The notes beneath the pieces are model-generated. The model was not told the DNA's origin, searched no databases, and was given only the letters and a program-made list of their open reading frames with translations. Below, piece by piece: positions 25,352 to 34,404 of a stretch of 64,000 bases of DNA. The DNA is from Geodermatophilus saharensis (GTDB lineage Bacteria; Actinomycetota; Actinomycetes; Mycobacteriales; Geodermatophilaceae). The position numbers and the translations under genes are program-made. The stretch spans positions 62,001 through 126,000 of the forward strand of contig NZ_FZOH01000005.1 of NCBI RefSeq assembly GCF_900188205.1, in the 5' to 3' direction. Position 1 is the stretch's first letter. Every line of letters starts with the position of its first letter.

Positions 25352-26836
25352 CTATCCCCGGGGCTGCAGCGGGCTGGCGTCGACCGCCTGCTGCTCGAGC
25401 TTCTCCAGCCGGTTGCGCAGCATCGTGACGAACGGCGAGCGGTTGCGGGTGGCCTCCTCGTAGGCGAGCAGGTCCTGGACGGTGGCCAGCTGGTAGCCGC
25501 GCAGCCGCCCGCGCAGCTGGGCGATGGTGAAGGAGTCGTAGCCCTCGACCGGCGCCGTCCCGGCTGCCTGCGACCCGGAGACGTCGCTGCCGCCCTCGGG
25601 GTCGTCGGTGGGCGCGGCGGAGTCCCCGCCGACGGCGTCGACGGCCGCGCCCTCGGCGCGCGCGGCGTCCTCCTCGGCGGTGTCGGTCTCCCCGACATCG
25701 GTGCGCACGCCGGTGGCCGCCGCGACCGGGGTGCCGCTCTCGTCGGTCACGGTGTCCTGTGTCGCGGTGTCCTGTGCCCCGGTGTCCTGGCCGGTGTCCG
25801 GGCCGGTGTCCTGGCCGGTGTCCTGGCCGGTGTCCTGGCCGCCCTCGGGGGCGACGACGCCCTCGTCGGTGACCGTGCCCTCGACCGTGGTGACCTCCCC
25901 GTCGGGGCCGATCACGTCGACCTCGGCGGCCGTGTCGGCCTCGGGGGTGGCGTCGGGGGTGGTGTCGGCCGCGGCGGCTGCGTCGGCGAGGCCGATGTCG
26001 GTGTCGGGGGTGCCGGAGTCGGCGGCGTCGGGCGTCGTCGTGTCGTCGCTGCCCACGTCGGGGGCGCCGGCGAGCTCACCGACCGGAGAGCCCCCCGGGT
26101 CGCTGGCGGCCGGGGTGTCGTCGGGTGCGCCGGCCGCGGGGGTCGCGTCGGTGCCCTCGGCCTCGAGCAGCGCGCTCTCCAGCGCGTCCTCGGCGGTGAG
26201 CGCGGAGTCGGCGGCCCCGAGCGCCGCCTCGGCCTCCTCGGCGCCCAGGACCTGGTCGGTGACGTCCTCGACGGCGGCGACCACCGCGGCCGGGGACGGC
26301 TCCGGCGGCAGGCCGGCGAGCTCGTCGTCGACCAGGCCGGCCGCGTCGGTGTCGACGTCGATCTCCATGACGTCGACCTCGGTGAGCTCGGTGACGGTGT
26401 CGGGCTCGCGCAGCGCCGCGGCGGTGTCCTCGACGGCGGCCACGACGGCGTCGGCGGCCGGGTCGCCGGGGAGGGTGGCGACCTCCTCGTCGGAGATGCC
26501 GGTCGTGTCGACGTCGGGCGCGCGGTCGAACGCGGAGTCGCGGAGCACGTCGATCGGCTGGGCCACCAGCCCGGTGCCCGCCGGCTGCTCGTCCTCGTCG
26601 TCGTCGAAGGTGGCCATGCCCGGCTCGCGGTCGCCGCGGATCCCGGTGAGCACCTCGTCGCCGCGGGCCACCAGCCCCGACCACTGCTGCTGCAGCTTCA
26701 TCGCCGCCTGCAGCGCGATGCCGACGATGCGCACCGGCAGACCCGGCAGCGTCCGGGGGAGGCTGCGGACGTCGTCGAGGACGGTGGCCGCCAGTCCGAC
26801 GGTGGCGCGGACCGGCTCGGGGATCTCACGGGACAT
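25352..26836 (-). CDS. Enlarged lipid droplet-associated protein (Rv1109c-like)
   Basis: Residues 1-70 (IPEPVRATVGLAATVLDDVRSLPRTLPGLPVRIVGIALQAAMKLQQQW) match the actinobacterial lipid droplet-associated family, and the position between xseA and ispH is the mycobacterial order. At 494 residues it is about twice the size I expect for the family. The middle (about 90-430) is a very acidic Asp/Ala/Thr/Glu low-complexity region with five near-identical 4-residue GQDT-type units. The end (YDSFTIAQLRGRLRGYQLATVQDLLAYEEATRNRSPFVTMLRNRLEKL) is a helical domain resembling a SAP/HhH-like helix pair. It probably coats intracellular lipid bodies; the acidic expansion could be a spacer. ATG 26836 is the natural start. 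Confidence 0.8.
   Translation of the reverse strand: MSREIPEPVRATVGLAATVLDDVRSLPRTLPGLPVRIVGIALQAAMKLQQQWSGLVARGDEVLTGIRGDREPGMATFDDDEDEQPAGTGLVAQPIDVLRDSAFDRAPDVDTTGISDEEVATLPGDPAADAVVAAVEDTAAALREPDTVTELTEVDVMEIDVDTDAAGLVDDELAGLPPEPSPAAVVAAVEDVTDQVLGAEEAEAALGAADSALTAEDALESALLEAEGTDATPAAGAPDDTPAASDPGGSPVGELAGAPDVGSDDTTTPDAADSGTPDTDIGLADAAAAADTTPDATPEADTAAEVDVIGPDGEVTTVEGTVTDEGVVAPEGGQDTGQDTGQDTGPDTGQDTGAQDTATQDTVTDESGTPVAAATGVRTDVGETDTAEEDAARAEGAAVDAVGGDSAAPTDDPEGGSDVSGSQAAGTAPVEGYDSFTIAQLRGRLRGYQLATVQDLLAYEEATRNRSPFVTMLRNRLEKLEQQAVDASPLQPRG
25781..25840 (-). repeat. Five tandem 12-bp units inside the lipid-droplet gene
   Basis: Five consecutive units of GGTGTCCTGGCC (one with a T-to-G change) run from 25781 to 25840, with two degenerate units before them. 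On the minus strand they encode GQDT repeats. Copy number is likely to vary between strains. Confidence 0.85.
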
Positions 26837-27016
26837 GCACCCAGCCTGCCGCAGGGTCTGCGGGTCGGCACCACGGCCCCGGCGGGGGCCACCCGGTCGG
26901 GCGGGGAGTTCCTCGCGGCGGCGTGACCAGCGTCTCCCACGGGCGGCCCGCGGCGGAGGCCCGGTGTGAGCGGGCGAACACCGGGGGTCAGCGGGCCCGC
27001 TCTCTACCATGAGGTC

Positions 27017-27988
27017 ATGGCTGATCAGCGCGGACGGGTCCTGCTGGCCGATCCCCGGGGCTACTGCGCCGGCGTCGACCGGGCGGTGGTGGCCGTCGAG
27101 CGGGCGCTGGAGATCCACGGCGCCCCGGTGTACGTCCGCAAGCAGATCGTCCACAACAAGCACGTGGTGGCCACCCTGGAGCGGCGCGGCGCCGTCTTCG
27201 TCGACGAGACCGACGAGGTGCCCGAGGGCTCGGTCGTCGTCTTCAGCGCCCACGGCGTCTCCCCGGCCGTCCACGAGGAGGCCGCCGCCCGGCAGCTGCG
27301 CACCATCGACGCCACCTGCCCGCTGGTCACCAAGGTGCACCAGGAGGCCAAGCGGTTCGCCCGCGACGACTACGACATCCTGCTGATCGGCCACCGCGGC
27401 CACGAGGAGGTCGAGGGCACCTCGGGCGAGGCGCCGTCGCACATCCAGCTCGTCGACGGACCCGACGACGTCGCGAACGTCCAGGTCCGCGACCCCGAGA
27501 AGGTCGTGTGGCTCTCGCAGACGACGCTCTCGGTCGACGAGACGCTCACCACGGTCGACCAGCTGCGGACCCGCTTCCCGGGGCTGCAGTCCCCGCCGAG
27601 CGACGACATCTGCTACGCCACGCAGAACCGGCAGCAGGCGGTCAAGCAGATGGCGCCCGCGTGCGACCTGGTGGTCGTCGTCGGCTCCACCAACTCGTCG
27701 AACTCGGTGCGGCTGGTCGAGGTCGCGCTGGAGGCCGGCGCCCGCGACGCGCACCTGGTCGACTACGCCGCCGAGATCGACCCCGCCTGGCTCGAGGGTG
27801 TGTCCACCGTCGGCGTCACCAGCGGCGCGTCGGTGCCCGAGGTGCTGGTGGGCGAGGTCCTCGACTGGCTGGCCGAGCGCGGCTACCCCGACGTCGAGAC
27901 GGTCAAGGCCGCCGAGGAGCGGCTGGTCTTCGCGCTGCCCCGCGAGCTGCGGCCCGAGCGCGGCGAGTCCGCCCGTCCCGCCCGCTGA
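27017..27988 (+). CDS. ispH: 4-hydroxy-3-methylbut-2-enyl diphosphate reductase
   Basis: IspH (LytB) is the [4Fe-4S] enzyme of the last MEP-pathway step, making IPP and DMAPP. The three cluster cysteines are seen in [23 protein letters not shown] and [35 protein letters not shown] and [15 protein letters not shown] are further signatures. The length, 323 residues, is normal. ATG 27017 is used; the extra in-frame residues from 26966 lie over a likely promoter. An 18-bp hairpin follows. Confidence 0.97.
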   Translation: MADQRGRVLLADPRGYCAGVDRAVVAVERALEIHGAPVYVRKQIVHNKHVVATLERRGAVFVDETDEVPEGSVVVFSAHGVSPAVHEEAAARQLRTIDATCPLVTKVHQEAKRFARDDYDILLIGHRGHEEVEGTSGEAPSHIQLVDGPDDVANVQVRDPEKVVWLSQTTLSVDETLTTVDQLRTRFPGLQSPPSDDICYATQNRQQAVKQMAPACDLVVVVGSTNSSNSVRLVEVALEAGARDAHLVDYAAEIDPAWLEGVSTVGVTSGASVPEVLVGEVLDWLAERGYPDVETVKAAEERLVFALPRELRPERGESARPAR

Positions 27989-28004
27989 GCGGCCGCCACC
28001 GACA

Positions 28005-28044
28005 CGAGAAGGGCCCCCTCCCGGACGGGAGGGGGCCCTTCTCG
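28005..28044. terminator. Bidirectional terminator
   Basis: A perfect 18-bp stem (28005-28022 with 28027-28044) with a 4-nt loop separates convergent ispH and the DUF6542 gene. Confidence 0.9.
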
Positions 28045-28054
28045 CGTCGCACGC

Positions 28055-28834
28055 TCAGCGCTTGGCGGCCCACCGCACAACGGCCAGCACCACGGCGACA
28101 CCGGTGGCCACGGCCATGGTGGGGAAGCCGCGGATCAGGATCGTCGCGAGCGTCGGGAGGGTGAAGCTCGCCGACGGCGCCAGGCCGATGTTGACCGCGG
28201 CGACCGCGACGAAGACCAGCGGCGGGCAGCAGACGACGGTGAGCAGGTCGCGCGGGCGCACCAGCAGGGTGCCGACGGCGGTGGCCGCGACCAGGGTGAC
28301 CAGGGTGAGCGTGCCCAGGCCGACGGCGAGGAAGGAGTCGACGGCACCGCCGGCGAGGGTGATGACGAAGACGCCGAGGACGGCGAGGACGCCGCGCAGC
28401 CCGGTGTCGCGGCGGCCGTCGGGCGGGGTGCGGCGGGACGAGCCGCGCGACCCGCGGCCGGGGACCGCGTTCCGACCGGCGTCGCGGGCCGGTACGCGCT
28501 CGACCGGCCGGCTGTGCCGCGGCGGGGCCTGCGTGCCGTCGCGGCCGGCGACCGGGGGCGGGCCCGGCTGCGGGGGGCGCTGCCCCGGGCGGATCGCCGG
28601 CGGCCGGGAGTCGGGGACCGGACGGCCGTGCCCCGTGCCCGCGCCGTGACCGGAGCCGCCCGGGCGGCCGCGGGGGTGCGGCGGGGGAACCGGCGGCAGC
28701 GACATGCGCGAGGCCCGGGCGGGCGTCGCGTCGTGCCGCGGGAGGTCGGGGCGCGGAGCCGGCGCGCCGGCGAGGGGGCGCTGCCCGCGGACCCCGCTGT
28801 CGCGCCAGGTGTCGGCTGCGCTCGCCGAGGCCAT
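28055..28834 (-). CDS. DUF6542-type four-helix membrane protein
   Basis: A 259-residue protein with a long Pro/Arg/Gly-rich cytoplasmic N-terminus (1-145) and four membrane helices: VLAVLGVFVITLAGGAVDSFL, LTLVTLVAATAVGTLLV, LLTVVCCPPLVFVAVAAVNI and a C-terminal MAVATGVAVVLAVVRW. Placement next to ispH and topology match DUF6542 proteins (Rv1111c position). GGGGAGG precedes ATG 28834. Function unknown. Confidence 0.8.
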   Translation of the reverse strand: MASASAADTWRDSGVRGQRPLAGAPAPRPDLPRHDATPARASRMSLPPVPPPHPRGRPGGSGHGAGTGHGRPVPDSRPPAIRPGQRPPQPGPPPVAGRDGTQAPPRHSRPVERVPARDAGRNAVPGRGSRGSSRRTPPDGRRDTGLRGVLAVLGVFVITLAGGAVDSFLAVGLGTLTLVTLVAATAVGTLLVRPRDLLTVVCCPPLVFVAVAAVNIGLAPSASFTLPTLATILIRGFPTMAVATGVAVVLAVVRWAAKR

Positions 28835-28936
28835 GGCCACCTCCCCGTCCCGTCCGCCGTCCCGTGCCGGGCCGGTCCCGGTGCACACCGTAGCGACGGC
28901 AGGCCCTGCGGCGGGGCACCTTCCGGTGTGGACTCT

Positions 28937-28954
28937 CGACACGTCACCGTGTCG
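28937..28954. other. Short inverted repeat between rmuC and the DUF6542 gene
   Basis: CGACACG (28937-28943) and CGTGTCG (28948-28954) flank a TCAC loop. It could be a weak terminator for rmuC or an operator for the DUF6542 gene. The rest of 28835-29046 shows no gene. Confidence 0.35.
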
Positions 28955-29046
28955 ATTTGGCAACTCTGGGTGGGCCGCGGGATGGGTGTGACGGAGGGGT
29001 CCAGCGCGACCGCCGGGACGGGCGCCGCCGCGGGCGGCCGGGCCGC

Positions 29047-30162
29047 TCAGCCTCCGTCGGTGAGCCGCCAGCGCAGCGGGACGTCGTCCGCGGCGGTGTC
29101 GTCGGCGGCCGTGCCGGGGGCGTCGGGCGCGTCGTCGGCGGCGGGCCGCAGCTGCCGCACCACCGCCTCGACCTCCGGCGGCGATGGCACCGCCGCCTCC
29201 CCGACGCCGAGGTCGTCGAAGCGGCGCGCGGCGGCGAGGACGGAGCGCTCGTAGGAGCCCACCGTCTCGTTGTAGCGGGTGAGCGTGGTGCCCAGGGCCG
29301 CCCCCAGCCGGGTCAGGTGCCCCGAGAGCGTGGTCAGGCGGGCGTGCAGCCGGCGGCCGACCTCGATGACCTGGTCGGCGTCGCGGGCCAGCCGCTCCTG
29401 CCGCCACGAGTGGGCCACCGTGCGCAGCAGCGCCAGCAGCGTGCTGGGGGTGGCGATGACGACGTCGCGGCCGAAGCCGTACTCCAGGAGCGCCGGCTCG
29501 GCCTCCAGTGCCGTGGTGAGGAAGCCGTCGGAGGGGACGAACAGCACGGTGAACGGTGCGGCGGGCCGGAAGGCGGTGGGGTAGCGGCGGGCGGCCAGCG
29601 CGTCGACGTGCGCGCGCAGCTGCCGGGCGTGCGTGGCGACGCGCTGGACCCGGACGGCCTCGTCGGTGGCCTGCACGGCCTCGATGTAGCCGGCGAAGGG
29701 GACCTTCGCGTCGACGACGACCTGGCGGCCGTCGGCGAGGGTGACCACGAGGTCGGGCCGGACCCCGGCGCCCTCGTCGTTGGTGGAGGAGGGCTGCTCG
29801 ACGAAGTCGCAGTGCTCGAGCAGCCCCGCCACCTCCACGACCCGGCGCAGCTGCACCTCGCCCCAGCGGCCCCGCACGTGCGGGGTGCGCAACGCGGGGA
29901 CCAGGGCCGCCGTCTCCTGCCGCAGCAGCGCGCTGGTCTGCCCGACGGTGCCCATCTGCTCGCGCAGCTCGCCGTGGGCGGTGGCGCGGTCGCGCTCGAT
30001 GCCGGCCAGCAGCCGGTGCAGGTGGTCCAGCGACTCGTGCACCGGCTCGAGGGCGTCACCGGCCGGCCGGCGACGGGAGACCATCGCGACGACGCCGAGC
30101 ACGACGGCCGCTCCCAGCAGCGCGCCGAGCAGCAGGCCGAGGAGGAGCGAGGCGGCGTCCAC
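29047..30162 (-). CDS. rmuC: RmuC family DNA recombination protein
   Basis: RmuC proteins have a PD-(D/E)XK nuclease-like domain and limit recombination of inverted repeats. The 371-residue protein has an N-terminal membrane anchor (LLLGLLLGALLGAAVVLGVVAMV), a coiled region, and the RmuC core: RGRWGEVQLRRVVEVAGLLEHCDF, RPDLVVTLADGRQVVVDAKVPFAGYIEA, FVPSDGFLTTALEAEPALLEYGFGRDVVIATPSTLLALLRTVA. The invariant acidic and lysine residues of the nuclease fold (RPD, VDAK) are present. The start is GTG with no strong ribosome site. Confidence 0.9.
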   Translation of the reverse strand: MDAASLLLGLLLGALLGAAVVLGVVAMVSRRRPAGDALEPVHESLDHLHRLLAGIERDRATAHGELREQMGTVGQTSALLRQETAALVPALRTPHVRGRWGEVQLRRVVEVAGLLEHCDFVEQPSSTNDEGAGVRPDLVVTLADGRQVVVDAKVPFAGYIEAVQATDEAVRVQRVATHARQLRAHVDALAARRYPTAFRPAAPFTVLFVPSDGFLTTALEAEPALLEYGFGRDVVIATPSTLLALLRTVAHSWRQERLARDADQVIEVGRRLHARLTTLSGHLTRLGAALGTTLTRYNETVGSYERSVLAAARRFDDLGVGEAAVPSPPEVEAVVRQLRPAADDAPDAPGTAADDTAADDVPLRWRLTDGG

Positions 30163-30204
30163 GAGCAGCAGGGTGCCTCAGCTCACCGACATCCCCCGTG
30201 AGGC

Positions 30205-30290
30205 GGTGCCGACAGCGCTACAAAGGCACCTGTCGGTGCCGATAGCGCTACAAAGGCACCTGTGGGTGCCGATGGCGCCACGGAGGCACC
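30205..30290 (-). repeat. Three tandem copies of the 26-bp partial palindrome
   Basis: Copies at 30205-30230, 30235-30260 and 30265-30290 are spaced by exactly 4 bp (TGTC, TGTG), giving a 30-bp period. All have GGTGCC/GGCACC arms; the first two keep AGCGCTA, while the third has GGCGCCA at the centre. The array fills the gap between rmuC and ogt and ends two bases before the ogt stop. Confidence 0.85.
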
Positions 30291-30292
30291 GC

Positions 30293-30823
30293 TCAGGCGG
30301 GGACGGGGGCGTGCTCGGCCTCGTGGTCGAGCAGCCAGCGCTTGACCGGGGTGCCCCAGCGGAAGCCGCCGAGGCCGCCGTCGGAGCCGAGCACCCGGTG
30401 GCAGGGCACGAACAGCGCCGCGGCGTTGCGGGCGCAGGCGTTGGCCGCCGCGCGCACCGCGGCCGGCCGCCCGCAGCGGGCGGCGAAGGCGGCGTAGGTG
30501 TCGGGCTGCCCGGCGGGCACCGTGCGCAGCACGTCCCACGCCTCCTCGAGGAACGGCCCGGAGCGCTGCTGCACCGGGACGTCGTCGATCGCGCGCAGGT
30601 CGCCGGACGCGTGCGCCTCGACGGCGTCGAGGACCGGCAGGTGCTCCACCCGCTCGACCCGGGTGGGCCGCAGCGTGCGGTGGACGACGGGCAGCAGGTC
30701 GGCCACGTCGCCGGTCCACCCGGCGGCGAGGACGACGTCGCCGCCGTCGGGGCCGGGGGTGACGACGACGGTGAAGGGGCCGGGCGGGGTGGCGACGGTG
30801 GCGTAGCGGGCGGACGAGGTCAT
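30293..30823 (-). CDS. ogt: Methylated-DNA-protein cysteine methyltransferase
   Basis: Removes alkyl groups from O6-alkylguanine by suicide transfer to its own cysteine. The 176-residue protein carries the active-site motif VPCHRV (about 141-146) and the downstream GSDGGLGGFRWGTPVKRWLLDHE expected for Ogt/Ada-C. The DNA-recognition helix region TYAAFAARCGRPAAVRAAANACARN is also present. ATG overlaps the upstream Ada/AlkA stop (ATGA), so the two repair enzymes are translationally coupled. Confidence 0.95.
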   Translation of the reverse strand: MTSSARYATVATPPGPFTVVVTPGPDGGDVVLAAGWTGDVADLLPVVHRTLRPTRVERVEHLPVLDAVEAHASGDLRAIDDVPVQQRSGPFLEEAWDVLRTVPAGQPDTYAAFAARCGRPAAVRAAANACARNAAALFVPCHRVLGSDGGLGGFRWGTPVKRWLLDHEAEHAPVPA

Positions 30824-32325
30824 GACGCACTCCGATCGGGCGTGGGGGCGGGGGAGCGGGTGAACAGGGCGGGCGCGGCCAGCGACCACAGGTGCACCAC
30901 CGCGTAGGAGCGCCACGGCCGCCAGCGGGTCGCGGCGTCGGCGTCGGAGCTGCCGAGGGCGGCGAGCGAGCGGCGCAGTGCGAGGTCGCCGGGGAGCCAG
31001 ACGTCGGGGTCGCCGAGGCCGCGCATCGCCACGACCGCCGCCGTCCACGGGCCGATGCCCGGCAGCGCCAGCAGGTCGCGGACGGCCTCCTCGCGGTCGC
31101 AGCCCGGGTCGAGGGCCACCCGGCCGTCGGCCAGCGCCGCGGCCAGCCCGGTCAGGGTGCGGCTGCGGGCGCCGGTGAGCCCGACGGCGGACAGGTCGGC
31201 CTGCGCGAGCGCCGCGGGCCGCGGGAAGGCGTGGGTGAGGGTGCCGACCGGCTCGGCCAGCGGCGTGCCGGCCAGCGCGAGGACGCGCGCGGTGAGCGTC
31301 CGCGCGCCGGCCACCGACACCTGCTGGCCGAGGACCGCGCGCGCCGCCGCCTCCGGGGCGTCGGGCGAGGCGGGCACGCGGCGGCCGGGCGCGCCGGCGA
31401 CCAGCGGGGCCAGCGCGGGGTCGGCGCCGAGGGCGTCGTCGACGGCGGCGGGGTCGGCGTCGAGGTCGAGCAGCCGCCGGCAGCGGGGGACGGCGGCGCG
31501 CAGGTCGCGCAGGTCGGTCAGCAGCAGCCGCGCCGTGACCGCGGGGCCGCCGTCGGGGGCGGGGGAGAGGCGGACGACGGCGGGCCCGCCGGGCAGGTCG
31601 AGGACGCGGGAGAACGTGGTGCCGTCCCACTCCTCGAGTCCGGGGACGGCGTGCGCGCCGAGGAAGGTCAGCACCTCGGCCGCGTCGAACGGGGCGCGGG
31701 CGGCCAGCCGCAGCGTCAGCCAGCCGGGCGTACCGCGGTCGCCGCCGCGCCGGCGGCTGCGCAGCTCGCTGGGGGTGCAGGCGAAGACCTCCCGGAGGGT
31801 GTCGTTGAACTGCCGGATGCTGGCGAACCCCGCGGCGAAGGCGACGTCGGCCATCGGCAGGTCGGTGGTCTCGATCAGCACGCGGGCGGTCTGGGCGCGC
31901 TGGGCCCGCGCGACGGCGAGCGGACCGACACCGAGCTCGCCGACCAGCAGCCGGTGCACCTGGCGCTCGGAGTAGCCCAGCCGCTCCGCCAGGCCGGGGA
32001 CGCCGGCCCGCTCGACCTCGCCGTCGGCGATCAGCCGCATGGCCCGGGCGACGACGTCGGCGCGCACGTCCCACTCCGGGGACCCGGGGACGGCGTCGGG
32101 GCGGCAGCGGCGGCAGGCGCGGTAGCCGGCGGCCTGCGCGCCGGCGGCGGTGCCGTAGAAGGTCACGTTGGCGGCGGCCGGGGTGCGCGCCGGGCACGAC
32201 GGGCGGCAGTAGATGCCGGTGGTGCGCACGGCGGTGAAGAACCAGCCGTCGAAGCGGGCGTCCCGGCTGGCGACCGCGCGGTAGCAGCGGTCGGTGTCGA
32301 GGGAGGCGGTCACGACTCCGAGCAT
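30820..32325 (-). CDS. Ada-AlkA fusion: regulator and 3-methyladenine DNA glycosylase
   Basis: A 501-residue three-part protein. Residues about 10-80 are the Ada zinc/phosphotriester domain, with four cysteines in IYCRPSCPAR and YRACRRC. Residues about 90-185 are an AraC-type helix-turn-helix (LAERLGYSERQVHRLLVGELGVGPLAVARAQRAQTARVL...ADVAFAAGFASIRQFNDTLREVF). Residues about 195-490 are AlkA, with the HhH motif LLALPGIGPWTAAVVAMRGLGDPDVWLPGDLAL containing the catalytic Asp. This architecture self-induces on DNA methylation and repairs N3-alkylated bases. ATG 32325 is used; GTG 32313 is an alternative four codons in. Coupled to ogt. Confidence 0.93.
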   Translation of the reverse strand: MLGVVTASLDTDRCYRAVASRDARFDGWFFTAVRTTGIYCRPSCPARTPAAANVTFYGTAAGAQAAGYRACRRCRPDAVPGSPEWDVRADVVARAMRLIADGEVERAGVPGLAERLGYSERQVHRLLVGELGVGPLAVARAQRAQTARVLIETTDLPMADVAFAAGFASIRQFNDTLREVFACTPSELRSRRRGGDRGTPGWLTLRLAARAPFDAAEVLTFLGAHAVPGLEEWDGTTFSRVLDLPGGPAVVRLSPAPDGGPAVTARLLLTDLRDLRAAVPRCRRLLDLDADPAAVDDALGADPALAPLVAGAPGRRVPASPDAPEAAARAVLGQQVSVAGARTLTARVLALAGTPLAEPVGTLTHAFPRPAALAQADLSAVGLTGARSRTLTGLAAALADGRVALDPGCDREEAVRDLLALPGIGPWTAAVVAMRGLGDPDVWLPGDLALRRSLAALGSSDADAATRWRPWRSYAVVHLWSLAAPALFTRSPAPTPDRSAS

Positions 32326-32460
32326 GGCACCGCGCCGGGGCGGGGACTGGCGGGATTCGGACGCCACCGTGGGCCGGTGTCCGGGTGCGGCTGTCACTGC
32401 CCCGCAGCAGACTGCCCGCACCGCCCGCGCTCCCGCCCGGGCCGCCGACCAGGGGGAACC

Positions 32461-33744
32461 GTGATCGATCCGTCCGTGCCCGCGCGCCGCCACCTCCGCC
32501 TGCCCGTGCAGACCACCGGCCGGCAGGTGGTCGTCTTCGCCGACGCGGCCGACGAGCCGGTGGACTGGTCGGCCGCCGGGATCTCCGACGTCGCCGACTC
32601 CCGCGACTTCACCGCCGGGCGGGTCTCCGCGCAGACCCTCCGCGAGGCCGGCGCCACGGTGTTCTCCCGGCTCGGCATCGCCGTGGTCGCCGCCCCGCCG
32701 GACCAGGTGGGTGCGCTGCGCCGGCCGGTGCTGTCGGTGTCGCCCGAGCTGGTGCACCACGTGCTGCCCGACGACGCCTACGTCCGCGGCTACCGGGACG
32801 GCGTGGCCGACCTCGCCGGCCGCCTCGTCGGCACCGGCGGCGACGGCGCCGCGCCCGCGCCGCCGGTGTTCGAGGACACCGCGGCGGCCACCTGGGGCGT
32901 GCAGGCGGTGCAGGCGACGACGTCGCCGTTCACCGGCCGCGGCATCCGGGTCGCCGTCCTCGACACCGGCCTGGACCTCGCGCACCCCGACTTCGCCGGC
33001 CGGCAGGTCACCGCGGAGTCCTTCGTGGAGGGGGTGACCAGCGCGCAGGACGGCCACGGCCACGGCACCCACTGCACCGGCACCGCCTGCGGCCCGCGGG
33101 TGCCCCCGGCCGGCCCGCGGTACGGGGTCGCGTCGAAGGCGGAGGTGTACGTCGGCAAGGTGCTCAGCGACGAGGGCAGCGGCGACGACGGCGGCATCCT
33201 GGCCGGCATCGACTGGGCGGTCGCCAACGGCTGCGCCGTCGTCTCGATGTCCCTGGGGGCCGACGTGGCCGAGGCCCACCCGCCCTACTCGGCCGCCGGG
33301 CGGCGGGCGCTGGAGCAGGGGTCGCTGATCGTGGCGGCGGCCGGCAACAACGCCGACCGGCGCGCCGGCGACTTCGGCTTCGTCGGCGCCCCGGCCAACA
33401 GCGTGGAGATCCTCGCCGTCGGCGCGCTCGACGCGAGCCTGGCCACGGCCTGGTTCTCCGCGCGCAGCCTGCCGGTGCCCGGCGGGGAGGTGGACGTCGC
33501 CGGCCCCGGCGTGGACGTGCTGTCGACCTGGCCCATGCCCACCCGCTACGAGACGATCAGCGGCACGAGCATGGCCACCCCGCACGTGGCCGGGCTGGCC
33601 GCGCTGTGGGCCGAGGCCACCGGGCGGCGCGGCTTCGAGCTGTGGGCCACGCTCACCCAGGCCGCCCGGCGGCTGACCGAGCCGTCGGCCGACGTCGGTG
33701 GCGGGCTGGCGCTGGCGCCGCAGGAGGGCGCCGGAGCGGGCTGA
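32461..33744 (+). CDS. S8 subtilisin-like protease without signal peptide
   Basis: A 427-residue serine protease with all three catalytic blocks: Asp in VAVLDTGLDLAHPDF (about 168), His in GHGHGTHCTGT (about 202) and Ser in ISGTSMATPHVAG (about 368), plus the oxyanion Asn in AAAGNNAD. The N-terminus (SVPARRHLRLPVQTTGRQVVVF) has no signal peptide, so it is cytoplasmic or unconventionally exported. About 140 residues precede the catalytic domain and do not look like a normal I9 prodomain. AGGGGGAACC precedes GTG 32461. A separate propeptide-like protein is encoded 660 bp downstream, a likely partner. Confidence 0.9.
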   Translation: MIDPSVPARRHLRLPVQTTGRQVVVFADAADEPVDWSAAGISDVADSRDFTAGRVSAQTLREAGATVFSRLGIAVVAAPPDQVGALRRPVLSVSPELVHHVLPDDAYVRGYRDGVADLAGRLVGTGGDGAAPAPPVFEDTAAATWGVQAVQATTSPFTGRGIRVAVLDTGLDLAHPDFAGRQVTAESFVEGVTSAQDGHGHGTHCTGTACGPRVPPAGPRYGVASKAEVYVGKVLSDEGSGDDGGILAGIDWAVANGCAVVSMSLGADVAEAHPPYSAAGRRALEQGSLIVAAAGNNADRRAGDFGFVGAPANSVEILAVGALDASLATAWFSARSLPVPGGEVDVAGPGVDVLSTWPMPTRYETISGTSMATPHVAGLAALWAEATGRRGFELWATLTQAARRLTEPSADVGGGLALAPQEGAGAG

Positions 33745-33804
33745 CGTCGGTCCGGGCACGTGCTCCCGCGGGGGTCCGGTGATCCCCGCCGCCGGGTTCG
33801 GCGG

Positions 33805-34230
33805 TCAACCCGGGAAGTGGCCCAGCTGGGACAGCACCGTCACGTTGTCCCAGATCAGCCACATCTCCGCGATCCGGCCGTCCTGGATGCGGAACACGCC
33901 GGCGAAGTCGAACCGCGCCTTCTCCCCCGACGGCGGGAAGGGGCCCAGCGGCCCGGTCTGGGTGCCCTCGTAGGTCGCCCACACGGCCGCCCGGTCACCG
34001 TCGACCAGGACCTGCGTGAACGTCTGCACGTTGTCCGGGAAGGCCTCCGCGTCCTGCCGCAGGAACTCCTTGAACTGCTCACGATCTGTGATCGACAGGT
34101 GTGGAGTCGCCTGGCAGTGCCGGGTGACGTCCGGGGTGAGGACGTCGTCGAGGAGGTCCGGACGGCGCGTGTTCATCGCGTCCTCCAGCCGCCGGACCAG
34201 CGTCCTGATCTGCTCGGCGTCGTCGGTCAT
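33805..34230 (-). CDS. SnoaL/NTF2-like protein
   Basis: A 141-residue alpha+beta protein with the NTF2-like pattern: helix RTLVRRLEDAMNTRRPDLLDDVLTPDVTRH, then HLSITDREQFKEFLRQDAEAFPD, and strands QVLVDGDRAAVWATYEGTQTG and FDFAGVFRIQDGRIAEMWLIWDN. This matches the SnoaL/ester-cyclase family, in which most members have unknown substrates. It lies between two genes of a possible protease pair but on the other strand. Confidence 0.85.
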   Translation of the reverse strand: MTDDAEQIRTLVRRLEDAMNTRRPDLLDDVLTPDVTRHCQATPHLSITDREQFKEFLRQDAEAFPDNVQTFTQVLVDGDRAAVWATYEGTQTGPLGPFPPSGEKARFDFAGVFRIQDGRIAEMWLIWDNVTVLSQLGHFPG

Positions 34231-34404
34231 CGGGACCTCCTGGTCGTCCGGCCGTGCAGCGACCCGGCCTGCCTACTCGCCGACACGACGGAGGTGCCGG
34301 CGACGTCTCGCCAGGGGGCCGGCACGCAGCCGGTCGTCACCCCGTGGGACGCCGCCATCACGGCTCGCCGCCTCGGAGGCCCTCGGGCGGCGTAGCCTCC
34401 GGCC

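Noticed and set aside
30205-30290. Possible CRISPR array
   Set aside because: The intervals between repeats are only 4 bp, the repeat is dispersed elsewhere, and no cas genes are present.
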